This document shows, in pieces, positions 45,000 through 53,908 of a stretch of 64,000 nucleotides of DNA. The notes under the pieces are model-generated. The model did not search any database. It worked only from the letters and a program-made list of their open reading frames with translations, and was not told the DNA's origin. A program made the position numbers and the translations under genes. Position 1 is the first letter of the stretch. Each line of letters begins with the position of its first letter. The DNA is taken from contig NZ_JACHIP010000004.1 in NCBI RefSeq assembly GCF_014203275.1, positions 372,001 through 436,000 on the forward strand. The letters are read 5' to 3'. The stretch comes from Granulicella aggregans. GTDB taxonomy: Bacteria > Acidobacteriota > Terriglobia > Terriglobales > Acidobacteriaceae.

Positions 45000-45392
45000 T
45001 TACGGGAGGTCGAGATACTCGGAAGGCGTGAGAATGCGGGTCTCCAGATAGCTCCCAAGGCTGAGCAAGTCATTGTCCCCCGTCACCAGGACATCGGCGC
45101 GGGCGAGAGTGGCGCATTCAAGAAACATGTTGTCCTTGGGGTCGCGGCATACGTGGACATTGTGCTGTAACACGCAACGAATGGATCTCTTCATGGCCAC
45201 GTCGAGCGCCTGCCGCACTCTTCGCGCCGGCCAGTGAAACTTTGTAATGAGAATACGGAATATCTCGGCTTCAAGATCGTCGGAGATTGCAATCGTGTCT
45301 CGCTCTGACGCGAGATCAAGGGCGCGCGATGGCGACCCACCGCGAAAGTGAAGGCCAGAGATCCAGACGTTCGTGTCGATGACAACGATCAA
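45000..45392 (-). CDS. PIN-domain toxin (VapC-like, COG1569 type)
   Basis: The 130-residue protein has the PIN-domain acidic residues: Asp6 in VIDTNVW, a Glu near the middle, Asp in CRDPKDN, and a terminal ADVLVTGDNDLL block. PIN toxins are Mg-dependent ribonucleases. It overlaps the upstream ribbon-helix-helix gene by 4 bp (45389-45392), the classic antitoxin-toxin arrangement. The COG1569 group is a less studied branch of the PIN toxins. The target RNA is unknown. Confidence 0.92.
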   Translation of the reverse strand: MIVVIDTNVWISGLHFRGGSPSRALDLASERDTIAISDDLEAEIFRILITKFHWPARRVRQALDVAMKRSIRCVLQHNVHVCRDPKDNMFLECATLARADVLVTGDNDLLSLGSYLETRILTPSEYLDLP

Positions 45393-45730
45393 GACGCCTT
45401 AGCAGTCTCTCTCGCCGCCAATGCGGCGGCTTCTTCCGCACGGGCTTCCTTGATAAGCCGGGGAATGTCTTCTTCCGTGTACCCGTGCGGATTGCGGGTC
45501 GCGGCGTAGGCCCGAACATCCTCCAAGCTGCGGAAGTCATATTCCGACCAGTATTCCCGGAATGCCTCCGTGAAGATCTCGCTCAGCTCTCGTCCCTCGC
45601 GCTCGGCAAGACCCTCCGCCTTAGCGGCGAGGTCCGCCGGAAGCGTGACGGAAAAGGTCTTAGGCTCGGGCGAACTTGATGGAGTCGCACCTGCCGCGTC
45701 TGTCGCCGAGATGTTCGAAGGCGTCGCCAT
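45389..45730 (-). CDS. Ribbon-helix-helix antitoxin of the PIN pair
   Basis: The 113-residue protein has a flexible Ser/Thr/Pro-rich N-terminus, a short strand-helix-helix segment (FSVTLPADLAAKAEGLAEREGRELSEIF, cited in part) typical of CopG/MetJ-like DNA-binding folds, and a C-terminal charged helix that would wrap the toxin. It precedes the PIN gene and overlaps it by 4 bp. It likely neutralises the toxin and represses its own promoter. The module lies downstream of the phosphoenolpyruvate carboxylase gene on the same strand. Confidence 0.85.
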   Translation of the reverse strand: MATPSNISATDAAGATPSSSPEPKTFSVTLPADLAAKAEGLAEREGRELSEIFTEAFREYWSEYDFRSLEDVRAYAATRNPHGYTEEDIPRLIKEARAEEAAALAARETAKAS

Positions 45731-45771
45731 AGATAGAGGCTACTCCGGGAGAAAGCAGCTTACAACCAGCA

Positions 45772-48672
45772 TCAGCCCGTATTTCGCAGCCCGGCGCTGA
45801 TCCCATTGATTGTCGCCGTAATCGCCCGGTTCAGCGCTTCAGCCTCAGGCGCATTCGGATCGGCCTCAGGATTCGCCCCTTCAAACGCCCGCTTGCGACG
45901 AATCAGCTCCACCTGGATCAGCGACATCGGGTCGACATAAGGGTTGCGTAGCCGGATCGAGCGCTCCAGCACCGGGTTGCGTTCGAGCAGAGTCGTCTGC
46001 CCGGTGATCTCGAGAATCATCTTCCTCGTCAGCAGGAACTCCGCCTCCAGCGTCGAGAAGACCCGCTTCCGCAGCGCCTCATCCTCGACCAGCGAAGCGT
46101 AAAGTCGCGCGATGCCGAAGTCCGCCTTCGCCAGTGCGACCTCCACGTTGCGGACGACGTCGATGAAAAGCGGGAAGCTCGCCGTCATGCTCTGAAGCTG
46201 GGCGAGGCCGCCGGGGCGGCTAGCGAATCGCTCAAGAGCGTGTCCGACCCCAAACCACGCCGGAACCAGCTGTCGTGATTGCATCCATCCGAAGACCCAC
46301 GGTATGGCCCGGAGGTCGGCAAAGGTCCGCTTGCCCGTGCGGCGCACAGGCCGTGATCCGATGCGGGCGTGTTCGAGCTCCGCCATCGGAGTGGCCTGTT
46401 CGAAGTAGGTGAAAGTCTCCGGGTTGTCGATGATCTCCGCACGGTAGAAGTTATACGAAGTCTCCGACAGCTCGTCGATGATCTTTTCCCACGCGGGAAG
46501 AAGCTCGCCAGTAAAGCGCGGCACATACGTTGCCGGATCGGCTGCGGCGACACCTTGCAGGATCGCGTCGGGACGCGCCAGCGCGTCGAGAGAGGCGGCG
46601 ATCATCAGCTCCAGATTGCGCTCCGCAAGGACCACGTCGGAGTACTTCCAGTTCAGGACCTCGCCCTGCTCGGTGATGCGCAACTCGCCGTTGAAGCTGT
46701 CGATCGGCTGCGCGAAGATGGCGCGATGCGTCGGTCCACCGCCGCGGCCCACCGTGCCGCCGCGACCATGGAAGAGCCGCAGATTCACGCCGCACTCGCG
46801 AGCTACATCATGCAGCGCCCGGTGCGCCTTGAAGATCTCCCAGGTGCTGGCGATCATGCCGCCATCCTTGTTTGAGTCGGAGTAGCCCAGCATCACCTCC
46901 TGCCGGTGGCCCCAAGATTCCAGCAGCGGCTTGTAGGCTTCGCTCGTCCACAGCTGGCGACAGATTGCGGGCGCGTTTTGCAAGTCTTCAATGGACTCAA
47001 ACAACGGAACTGGCATGAGCCCCGGGTCGCAGCCAGCCTCATCCGTAGCAGCCTCAACGCGCACGCCGCCCAGCCTCGCCAGCCAAAGCACGCGGAGCAC
47101 ATCTTCAGCCGACGTCGCGCCGCTGATGACGTACTGGCGAATCGCCTCCGGCGCATACTGTCGCTTCAGATCAGCGATGGTGCGAAAGGTGTCCAGCACC
47201 TCCTGCGTCTGCGCGGAGAGCGATGGCGGCAGCTCCAACGAATCTCCACCTTGCTTCCAGGCTGCAAGCTCTTCGATGGCCTTCGCATGTACCTTCGCAT
47301 GCTGACGTATGTCGAGCGCCTGTAGATGCAGCCCGTACGTGCGGACCTCCATCAGCAGCGGATCGATCAGAAGCTCGCTCAGCCGCACGCCACGGTTCTC
47401 GACCAGCGACTCGCGGATCAGCGTCAGGTCGGCAAGCAGGTCGGCAGCCCGCGTATACGGCGCGAGCGCCGGTGGCCCTTGCGCGATCGTCAACTGCGCG
47501 CTCGATTGCGCCACGCCCCCCAGCCGCATCATAATGCAGGCCAGCAGCAGCCGCGTGCGTTCCATCGGGAAGCGCTCGGCCAGCGCGTTCTGGTTGGCCG
47601 TCCGCAGCTTGTCGAGATACTCCTCCAGCTTTGCGTTCAGCGCGTCAGAGACCGGCGCCTGCTGCGTCGAGCTGCCAAGCTGGTCGAAGACCGTCTGCAT
47701 GCGGCGCAGGTAGTGGTGCATCAGCAGGTCATGCGACATCGCCAGCGCCTCGCGGGTCTGCGGCGGTGTGACGAACGGATTGCCATCGCGGTCGCCGCCT
47801 ATCCACGATCCAAAGCGCACCAGGATGGGGAGTTCGGTGATCTCGGGCAGCAGATCATACTCGGCTGAGAGCGCGGAGGCGACCTCCTTGTACAGCACCG
47901 GAAGCGTGTCGAAGAGCGACGACTCATAGTAGTCGAGCGCCATGCGAATCTCATCGCGCACCGTGGGCCGTGCGCTGCGCACGTCGTCGGTCTGCCACAG
48001 CGCCGTGATCTCGGCCGTAAGGTCGCGTTCCAGGGCATCCATCTGCGCCGCAGGCAAAGGGACGCGGTCGAGCTGTTCGAGCAGATCCGAAATCCGTCGC
48101 CGCTTGAACATCACGGAGCGCCGCGCGACCTCCGTCGGGTGCGCCGTAAAGACCGGGTAGATGCACACCTTGTCCAGGAGGTCGAGGACCTTATCCGGCA
48201 AGATATCGGCTGCCTTCAGTTGGCGCAAGGTCCCACGCAGACTGCCGCGCTGGATCGTGTTCTCTCGCGAGCTCGTCTCATCGAGCTGGTTCGCCAGCCT
48301 CCGGCGTTTGCGGTGATTGGTCTCCGCAAGGTTGATCAGTTCGAAGTAGAGGCTGAAGGCGCGAGCCAGTTGATACGCCGTCAGCGGGTCATCGGCGTAC
48401 TTGTGAACGCTGAACAGCGCCTGCTGCAGCTGGCTGCTGGCAGCGGCCTGGGAGTCGCCGGACTGCTCCGCTTCCCGGCGCCCAATAGCTGTGCGGCGAA
48501 GCTCTTCCACCGCGTCGAAGAGCGCCGGGCCGGACTGCTCGCGCAGCACATCGCCTAGCAACATTCCCAGCGAGCGGACATCGCGCCGCAGAGGAGCTTC
48601 TTTCAGTTCACCTTTGGCAGCCTGCAGTTCGGCAAGGCGCTGGGGCCAGTCAGTCGGGGTCCACAAAGACAT
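45772..48672 (-). CDS. ppc: Phosphoenolpyruvate carboxylase
   Basis: PEP carboxylase makes oxaloacetate from PEP and bicarbonate to refill the TCA cycle. The 966-residue protein has FTAHPTEVARRSV with the catalytic His, the PEP-site GSWIGGDRDGNPFVTP, the second catalytic region MLGYSDSNKDGGMIAS and FHGRGGTVGRGGGP, and the family's C-terminal ending (here LRNTG, for the usual QNTG). An upstream in-frame start would add 16 unconserved residues, so the ATG at 48672 is chosen. It lies 44 bp downstream of the DUF3052 fusion gene on the same strand. Confidence 0.97.
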   Translation of the reverse strand: MSLWTPTDWPQRLAELQAAKGELKEAPLRRDVRSLGMLLGDVLREQSGPALFDAVEELRRTAIGRREAEQSGDSQAAASSQLQQALFSVHKYADDPLTAYQLARAFSLYFELINLAETNHRKRRRLANQLDETSSRENTIQRGSLRGTLRQLKAADILPDKVLDLLDKVCIYPVFTAHPTEVARRSVMFKRRRISDLLEQLDRVPLPAAQMDALERDLTAEITALWQTDDVRSARPTVRDEIRMALDYYESSLFDTLPVLYKEVASALSAEYDLLPEITELPILVRFGSWIGGDRDGNPFVTPPQTREALAMSHDLLMHHYLRRMQTVFDQLGSSTQQAPVSDALNAKLEEYLDKLRTANQNALAERFPMERTRLLLACIMMRLGGVAQSSAQLTIAQGPPALAPYTRAADLLADLTLIRESLVENRGVRLSELLIDPLLMEVRTYGLHLQALDIRQHAKVHAKAIEELAAWKQGGDSLELPPSLSAQTQEVLDTFRTIADLKRQYAPEAIRQYVISGATSAEDVLRVLWLARLGGVRVEAATDEAGCDPGLMPVPLFESIEDLQNAPAICRQLWTSEAYKPLLESWGHRQEVMLGYSDSNKDGGMIASTWEIFKAHRALHDVARECGVNLRLFHGRGGTVGRGGGPTHRAIFAQPIDSFNGELRITEQGEVLNWKYSDVVLAERNLELMIAASLDALARPDAILQGVAAADPATYVPRFTGELLPAWEKIIDELSETSYNFYRAEIIDNPETFTYFEQATPMAELEHARIGSRPVRRTGKRTFADLRAIPWVFGWMQSRQLVPAWFGVGHALERFASRPGGLAQLQSMTASFPLFIDVVRNVEVALAKADFGIARLYASLVEDEALRKRVFSTLEAEFLLTRKMILEITGQTTLLERNPVLERSIRLRNPYVDPMSLIQVELIRRKRAFEGANPEADPNAPEAEALNRAITATINGISAGLRNTG

Positions 48673-48716
48673 GCAATGATTATCACCCGTCGCGGCAGCT
48701 CGGCGATGACCGGCAG

Positions 48717-49544
48717 TCAACCCTTCTTGCGCCGCGCAAACTTGATCGCCGACCAGTTGCCGTCAATGGAGCAGATCTTGTAGTCCACAAGGCCAGAAGC
48801 GAGGCCAATTTTGCGCACGTCGTTCTCATTGAGCTCGCGCTGCTGCTTCGGAGCGCCCTTGGGATAGACCACCCACGCGGAGGCGCCTTCCGGAAGGTTG
48901 TAGGTCAGAAGGTCGAAGAGGCCGGGAAGGTCACCCAGCGAGCGGACAAAGCAGATGGCGAGGTGGGTGTTCGCGCCGATGCGAGTCGTGAACGAGACCG
49001 TCTCCGGAAGGTCGCCGAGCAGAGCAGGGAACTCGTCGGGCGCAGCCAGCAGTGCGATCTGCTTCGGCTTCGGTTTTGATTTGTCTGAGACGGAGAGGAT
49101 GCCGAGCTTCTGAGGAAGCGATGCCGTGTAGGTGCGTTGGGCCGGGACGATGGGTGGCCTGGTAGCCGGAGATCTAAGTAGCGCGCCAAGAGCCTTCGCC
49201 GCGTCAGGCCACGTGGTGTAGGGAATGTCGGGAAGTTCAGACCGGAGGCGAGCGAACTTGTCGGGCAGCGAGCCATCGGCATCCGGCGAAAGCTTCCCGG
49301 CGAAGAGGATGGGGATGTGCCGCGCCAATTTGCTTGCACGGAGCATGAGAGCAATCTCGCGCGAGTTGGAGGGGAGTTTGTCGAGATCGAGCACGAGGGC
49401 GGCTGGATTAAGGTTCGCCATCTCGCCGACCACGGCGGAGGTGCGAACCAACGGCGCAGAGTCCACGGTGGCACCGGGTTGCTTGAGCAGGGCAGCATGG
49501 CCCGATACGTCGGGATGGAAGGAGATCAGCTTGACGGTCTTCAT
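48717..49544 (-). CDS. Receiver-like domain fused to a DUF3052 domain
   Basis: The 275-residue protein has two parts. Residues about 1-125 follow a receiver-like alpha/beta pattern, with NPAALVLDLDKLPSNSREIA and HIPILFAGK, but the active-site set is incomplete. After a basic linker, residues about 160-275 match DUF3052, with SAWVVYPKGAPKQQ, ENDVRKIGLASGLVDYKICSID and WSAIKF. DUF3052 proteins are usually stand-alone and unexplained. The ATG at 49544 begins the conserved part; an ATG at 49562 is possible. The gene lies in line with ppc. Confidence 0.75.
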   Translation of the reverse strand: MKTVKLISFHPDVSGHAALLKQPGATVDSAPLVRTSAVVGEMANLNPAALVLDLDKLPSNSREIALMLRASKLARHIPILFAGKLSPDADGSLPDKFARLRSELPDIPYTTWPDAAKALGALLRSPATRPPIVPAQRTYTASLPQKLGILSVSDKSKPKPKQIALLAAPDEFPALLGDLPETVSFTTRIGANTHLAICFVRSLGDLPGLFDLLTYNLPEGASAWVVYPKGAPKQQRELNENDVRKIGLASGLVDYKICSIDGNWSAIKFARRKKG

Positions 49545-49568
49545 CGGCGCCTCCATCCGCATCTGCTT

Positions 49569-52004
49569 TTAGAAGAACCGGCCCAGTGTAAATACAAACT
49601 TCCGGTGTCCACCATCCCCGATCGCCGGTGCCAGCGTGACGATCCCCAGCGGTGTCTCCGCGACGATGCCAAAGAGGACATTCTGCCGCGTGATCGTCGG
49701 CGTATGCGGAGCGTACATCTGCCCAGCTTCGTACGAAAGCCCGAGGTAGATGCTCTGCCCCAGCGGCGGTGGCAGCGTTGCGATGCGGCGTAGGAACGAC
49801 GGCTGGAGCAGGTAGTAGTCCGTCCCGCGATACTCATCGATGGCGCTGGCCGAAAGCTTCAACGGCCCGCCCAGCGTAAACCGAAACGGCTCCGCGACAT
49901 TCCTGTTAAAGAGGGTCCCCGCCTGCCCGCCCATCACGAAGAGGTTCTTCCCCACCTGGTGAGCATAGGTATTGTTGGTCGTGATCTCCGGAGCGTTCTC
50001 GCTCTCGGTAGCGTTGTAGAGATACCCCACGCGCGTGACCGAGTGCAGACCGAACTGCGGCACCAGTGCCCGGTCTTCATTGTCGTAGATGTACTGCGCT
50101 CGCACGCGCTGCATCGACCCCGAGATGTCCGGCCGCCCGTCCGTGCCAACGACACTCTCCCAGCGAATTCCTGCCATCTCCCATCCCAGGCGGAACTCGC
50201 GGCTGCCCTTGTTGCTCCATCCAATGTCGACCCCGCCTCCGCCGTTCTCCAGTTGGCGCTCAGCGATACGACGCTGGTTCTGGTAGATGTAGAACGGCTC
50301 ACGCAACAGGTCGATGCGTGGTGCGGCGAAGAGCCTCCCACTGTGCGAGGTTCCGAAGGCAGGCAGCGCCCGGTAGTACTCGCTGTTCAACTCGGTCAGG
50401 AAGCCCGCCTTAATATGCGTGCGCAGCTCAGAGCCATATCCGCCCAGGTCCTGGTCGAGCAGGATACCTTCCAGCGTTGCTCGCGTGACGCCGCCGGTTT
50501 GCGCTTCGACGTTCGCGCCCACCAGCAGAAACGGCGGCCCCATCTTCTTGTCCGCCACTGTGACCAGGATGCTCGGCTGCGTCTCCGATGCGGGGTCGTA
50601 GCTCACGCTATAGTCCGCGTCATAGCGCCCGTCGCCGCGAACTTCGTCCAGCAGTCCATCGATCTTGGTGGTGTTGACTGGCTGCCCGATCAGCGGCTGA
50701 AAGCTGCGCTCCACGGCGCGGGTCAGGTCTTTGTTCGGTGACTTCACCCGAACCCGCAGAATGGTTCCCGCCGGTCCTCGCCGTCGAGCTTGACGTTCGG
50801 CCACGTAGTCGGCCCACTGGTCGTCCGGCAGAGTGTACTTCAGTAGCGCCGCCTTCTGCGCCTCAGCGGCGGCGTATCCCCGCTTCGCCAAGTCAATCGT
50901 CTTCAGATAATCCGCCGCTCCGAAGCCCGAGATATCCGGTGTCATCACAACGTCGGCCAGCTTGCGCGAGCGTGCCTCGCTGTCTTCGATCGCGACGGAA
51001 AAACTGCGCTGCAGCACGCCGACGATGGAGTCGAGGTCCCCCTTGCCGACGGGCGAGAGCGGGAGACTGACCGCCAGCACCACATCGGCCTTCATGGTGT
51101 GAATCGTCTGGGTGGGAAGATTCTCGAGCACACCGCCGTCGACGTACTCATGGCCATTCATCGCAAAGGGCCGATAGATCCCCGGCAGCGATACTGACGC
51201 CCGCACCGCGTCGGGAAGCGAGCCCCGCGCAAACGTCACCGTCTTGGCGTCGTTGAGGTCGGTGGCCAGGCAGCGCAGCGGGATAGGCATTGAGTTGAAG
51301 TCGGTCTGGTCGGAGTAGCGCAGGAACTGTCGATCCAGGAAGGCGTTCAGCCCTTGATCAGTCAGCAGCGAGTTACGGAAGGAGACGCCGTGTCGCAATC
51401 CAATCGTCAGCGCATTGGGCAGGTCGCGGCTGTCCTCGCGGCGACGGAAACTGCGGCTCTGGAAGGAAGACTGGAAGCGGAAGACAGAGTTAAAGACTCC
51501 ATCGTCCATTACGCGCTTCAAATCGTCGATAGTCTTTCCGGAAGAGTAGAGGGCACCCACCATGCAGCCCATGCTGGTTCCAGCAATCATGTCGACGGGG
51601 ATGTGGTGCTCTTCGAACCACTCGAGCGCGCCGATCTCGCTCATCGCTGGAGCTCCGCCGCCTCCCAGAGCAAGCCCGATCGATGGCCGGCCAACTGGCT
51701 TTACAGGGGGAAGGGCAGCAGCGGTGGATGGCGGAGAAGAAACGCCACCCGCAGCCGCTTTGGTCGAACCCCCCTGCGCAGCCGGTCCCGCCTGCCGAGA
51801 TGAAGGGTTCGCTGGCGTATCGTGCTTTTCACCGGTCGCAGACGCAGCCGAACTAGCCGAACTGGGAGTGGGCTGTGCTGTAACAGGAGTCGGCGCGTTT
51901 TGTCCTTGAGCGCACGCGAACGATGCCCAGGTACATGCGAAGAAAATCAGGTACTGGCAACCTGTCAGCCATCGAGCCGGTGCAGGCGAGAGAAAAGAAC
52001 CCAT
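49569..52004 (-). CDS. Patatin-like phospholipase fused to POTRA and Omp85-type beta-barrel (PlpD-like, type Vd autotransporter)
   Basis: The 811-residue protein has a signal peptide, a low-complexity linker (about 35-100), a patatin domain with oxyanion loop GGGGAP (114-119), nucleophile Ser144 in GTSMG and the Asp of DGGVLENLP, a POTRA-like segment (about 410-490) and a C-terminal beta-barrel ending in Phe (TLGRFF). This order matches PlpD of Pseudomonas, the type Vd secretion prototype, in which the barrel carries a lipase to the surface. The lipase would act on phospholipids outside or in the periplasm. It stands directly upstream of the DUF3052 fusion gene. Confidence 0.92.
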   Translation of the reverse strand: MGSFLSPAPARWLTGCQYLIFFACTWASFACAQGQNAPTPVTAQPTPSSASSAASATGEKHDTPANPSSRQAGPAAQGGSTKAAAGGVSSPPSTAAALPPVKPVGRPSIGLALGGGGAPAMSEIGALEWFEEHHIPVDMIAGTSMGCMVGALYSSGKTIDDLKRVMDDGVFNSVFRFQSSFQSRSFRRREDSRDLPNALTIGLRHGVSFRNSLLTDQGLNAFLDRQFLRYSDQTDFNSMPIPLRCLATDLNDAKTVTFARGSLPDAVRASVSLPGIYRPFAMNGHEYVDGGVLENLPTQTIHTMKADVVLAVSLPLSPVGKGDLDSIVGVLQRSFSVAIEDSEARSRKLADVVMTPDISGFGAADYLKTIDLAKRGYAAAEAQKAALLKYTLPDDQWADYVAERQARRRGPAGTILRVRVKSPNKDLTRAVERSFQPLIGQPVNTTKIDGLLDEVRGDGRYDADYSVSYDPASETQPSILVTVADKKMGPPFLLVGANVEAQTGGVTRATLEGILLDQDLGGYGSELRTHIKAGFLTELNSEYYRALPAFGTSHSGRLFAAPRIDLLREPFYIYQNQRRIAERQLENGGGGVDIGWSNKGSREFRLGWEMAGIRWESVVGTDGRPDISGSMQRVRAQYIYDNEDRALVPQFGLHSVTRVGYLYNATESENAPEITTNNTYAHQVGKNLFVMGGQAGTLFNRNVAEPFRFTLGGPLKLSASAIDEYRGTDYYLLQPSFLRRIATLPPPLGQSIYLGLSYEAGQMYAPHTPTITRQNVLFGIVAETPLGIVTLAPAIGDGGHRKFVFTLGRFF

Positions 52005-52074
52005 CCTCAGACGTTAGAGAATCTTGATGGACTCTGCCAGTGCCTGCCCATCCAGGTCGATCCCGCCCAGCTCT

Positions 52075-52326
52075 CTACATCAGCACTGCGACCCTCTCTA
52101 GGGTCTCCTGCATCCGCTGCAGAGGCCCAAATAAGACCTCATGACCAGTTACTGCTTTTGAGGCTTCGTCAAGGGATACGCCGTATCCGCGAATCGTGAG
52201 AAAGCTACTTATCAGCTCCGCAGACTGCCGGGAGTCCAGTCCCGCCTGCAACAATTCTTCTCGGAGTTCGGACAGCTCTGTAGTGGGGAACTTTTCAATG
52301 GTGATCGAAGCGGGGAGATGTGCCAT
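52075..52326 (-). CDS. Small hypothetical protein, 83 residues
   Basis: The product is a mixed-charge, probably alpha-helical protein with no recognised domain. AGAGG about 9 nt upstream supports the ATG at 52326; the longer frame adds an unlikely 40-residue extension. It lies just upstream of the patatin-type gene on the same strand (70-bp gap) and might be expressed with it. Codon use is compatible with a real gene, but evidence is limited. Confidence 0.5.
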   Translation of the reverse strand: MAHLPASITIEKFPTTELSELREELLQAGLDSRQSAELISSFLTIRGYGVSLDEASKAVTGHEVLFGPLQRMQETLERVAVLM

Positions 52327-52613
52327 ATGGGTCGCCTCTGGGAAGAATATTTTGTGTTCGCCTGTTCCGGCTATAGGTGTACGAGCGTTTAGTCGGGTTC
52401 GGATTGCAGCTCTGGTAGAGGGATTTTGACGGGTTGGAAGTTTCATGTGCTGAACTTGCCAAAGATGGAAAAGCTTCGATAGACGCAGCCCCCTTTACCG
52501 GCGACGAGGCCCGTAACGTACTTATTGGAGTGCATATCGGGAGAATCGCCTCCCCTCTTGAGAAGCGGGAAGCATTCATCGCGATCGAAGAGCAATTTCG
52601 TAACGCTCAACCC

Positions 52614-52871
52614 TCAGTGTGATGCGGTATCGTCCGTTGGGGATGGGTCTGGGGTTGCCGGAGGGTTGAGAGACGCCCTCCCCGGTATAAGAACCGGAAG
52701 GTCGTCCAAGACGGGATAGCAGCGTCCGCACTGCAGGCAGGTGATCCGTTGGTGAGGCGGGAGATCTGTGACCGCAAGCGATCCCCGGCAGACCGGACAG
52801 CGAAGCAGGCCGGTCAGATGCTGATCAAGCGACCGAAGTCGCGACTCCTGCCTGCCGATGGATGCGGTCAT
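52614..52871 (-). CDS. Trm112-like zinc-ribbon protein
   Basis: The 85-residue protein has the Trm112 pattern: LLRCPVCRGSL, then ITCLQCGRCYPVLDDLPVLIP, giving a Cys4 zinc site and the hallmark YPVxDxxPVL motif. In bacteria such proteins often pair with methyltransferases or sit beside LPS and kinase genes; in eukaryotes Trm112 activates methyltransferases. No methyltransferase gene is adjacent. The ATG at 52871 begins the conserved part. It is divergent from folD (57-bp gap). Confidence 0.85.
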   Translation of the reverse strand: MTASIGRQESRLRSLDQHLTGLLRCPVCRGSLAVTDLPPHQRITCLQCGRCYPVLDDLPVLIPGRASLNPPATPDPSPTDDTASH

Positions 52872-52916
52872 CCCGTTATTGTAGAACCCGCTCTGAAGTG
52901 CTCGACCCTGTCGCGA

Positions 52917-52922
52917 TACCAT
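52917..52922 (+). promoter_or_regulatory. Probable -10 box of folD
   Basis: TACCAT lies 6 nt (ACACAC) upstream of the folD ATG at 52929, predicting a leaderless mRNA. No ribosome binding site is seen in front of the ATG. Confidence 0.45.
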
Positions 52923-52928
52923 ACACAC

Positions 52929-53906
52929 ATGAGCCTTTCTGAACAGTTGAGCCCTTCAAGCGTTGATACTCCATCCACTCCTCTCCTTCTAGATGGAGTA
53001 GCCATCGCCGGTTCGATCAAGTCCGAAGTCGGCGTCGAAGTGCAGGAGCTTGCGGCCCAGGGCATCAAGCCCGGTCTCGCCGTCATCCTGGTCGGCGAAG
53101 ACCCCGCCTCGCAAATCTACGTCCGAAGCAAGGTAAAGACCTGCGGCGAGCTCGGCATCTACAGCGAGATGGCGACGCCGCCAGCATCGATCACCACCGA
53201 AGAGCTCTTGGCCATGGTCGCCAGCCTGAACGCCCGCGACGAGATCGACGGTATCCTCATCCAGCTTCCGCTGCCAAAGCATGTAGACACCCGCCGCGTG
53301 CTGGACTCCGTCGTACCGGAAAAGGACGTAGACGGTTTCCATCCCATCAACGCCGGTCGCCTGCAGAGCGGCCAGCCCGGCCTCGCGCCCTGCACGCCCG
53401 CCGGCATCATGCAGATTCTGAAGCGCAGCAACCTTCCCGTTGCGGGCAAAAATGCCGTAGTGCTGGGCCGTTCCGACATCGTGGGCAAGCCCGCCGCCGT
53501 GATGCTCATCAACGCCTCGGCGACGGTGACCGTCTGCCACAGCAAGACGAAGGACCTCGCCAGCTTCACCCGGAGTGCGGACATCCTGGTCGCAGCCATC
53601 GGTCGTCCCGGTTTCGTGACGAAGGACATGGTCAAGCCCGGTGCTGTGCTCATCGACGTCGGCATCAGCCGCGTAACTGAACCGGCGGAGGTCCAGGACT
53701 TCTTCGGCGACGATCCAACCCGTCTCGAGGCCTTCGCCAAGCGCGGATCGGTTGTAGTCGGTGACATCCACCCGGCAGCTTTCAAGGTCTCAGGAGCCTA
53801 CACGCCTGTACCCGGTGGTGTCGGAGCTCTCACCATCGCCATGCTGATGCAGAACACGGTAACCGCTGCAAAATTGCGCCGCGGTCTGCCAGCCAAGAAG
53901 GCCTAG
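52929..53906 (+). CDS. folD: Methylenetetrahydrofolate dehydrogenase/cyclohydrolase FolD
   Basis: FolD interconverts 5,10-methylene- and 10-formyl-tetrahydrofolate with NADP. The 325-residue protein has the catalytic segments VGEDPASQIYVRSKVKTC (with the Tyr/Lys pair) and IDGILIQLPLPKHVD, the NADP-binding VVLGRSDIVGKP, and the C-terminal DIHPAAFKVSGAYTPVPGGVG. It has a slightly longer C-terminus than usual. Its stop is 2 bp ahead of the coaE start, so the two are probably cotranscribed. The purM-purN cluster, which needs 10-formyl-tetrahydrofolate, lies 5 kb away. Confidence 0.97.
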   Translation: MSLSEQLSPSSVDTPSTPLLLDGVAIAGSIKSEVGVEVQELAAQGIKPGLAVILVGEDPASQIYVRSKVKTCGELGIYSEMATPPASITTEELLAMVASLNARDEIDGILIQLPLPKHVDTRRVLDSVVPEKDVDGFHPINAGRLQSGQPGLAPCTPAGIMQILKRSNLPVAGKNAVVLGRSDIVGKPAAVMLINASATVTVCHSKTKDLASFTRSADILVAAIGRPGFVTKDMVKPGAVLIDVGISRVTEPAEVQDFFGDDPTRLEAFAKRGSVVVGDIHPAAFKVSGAYTPVPGGVGALTIAMLMQNTVTAAKLRRGLPAKKA

Positions 53907-53908
53907 AG

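Noticed and set aside
52434..52622. Possible 62-residue gene on the plus strand starting with TTG
   Set aside because: There is no ribosome site and no recognisable family, and the end overlaps the Trm112-like gene. The C-terminal charged helix looks protein-like, but the evidence is too weak.
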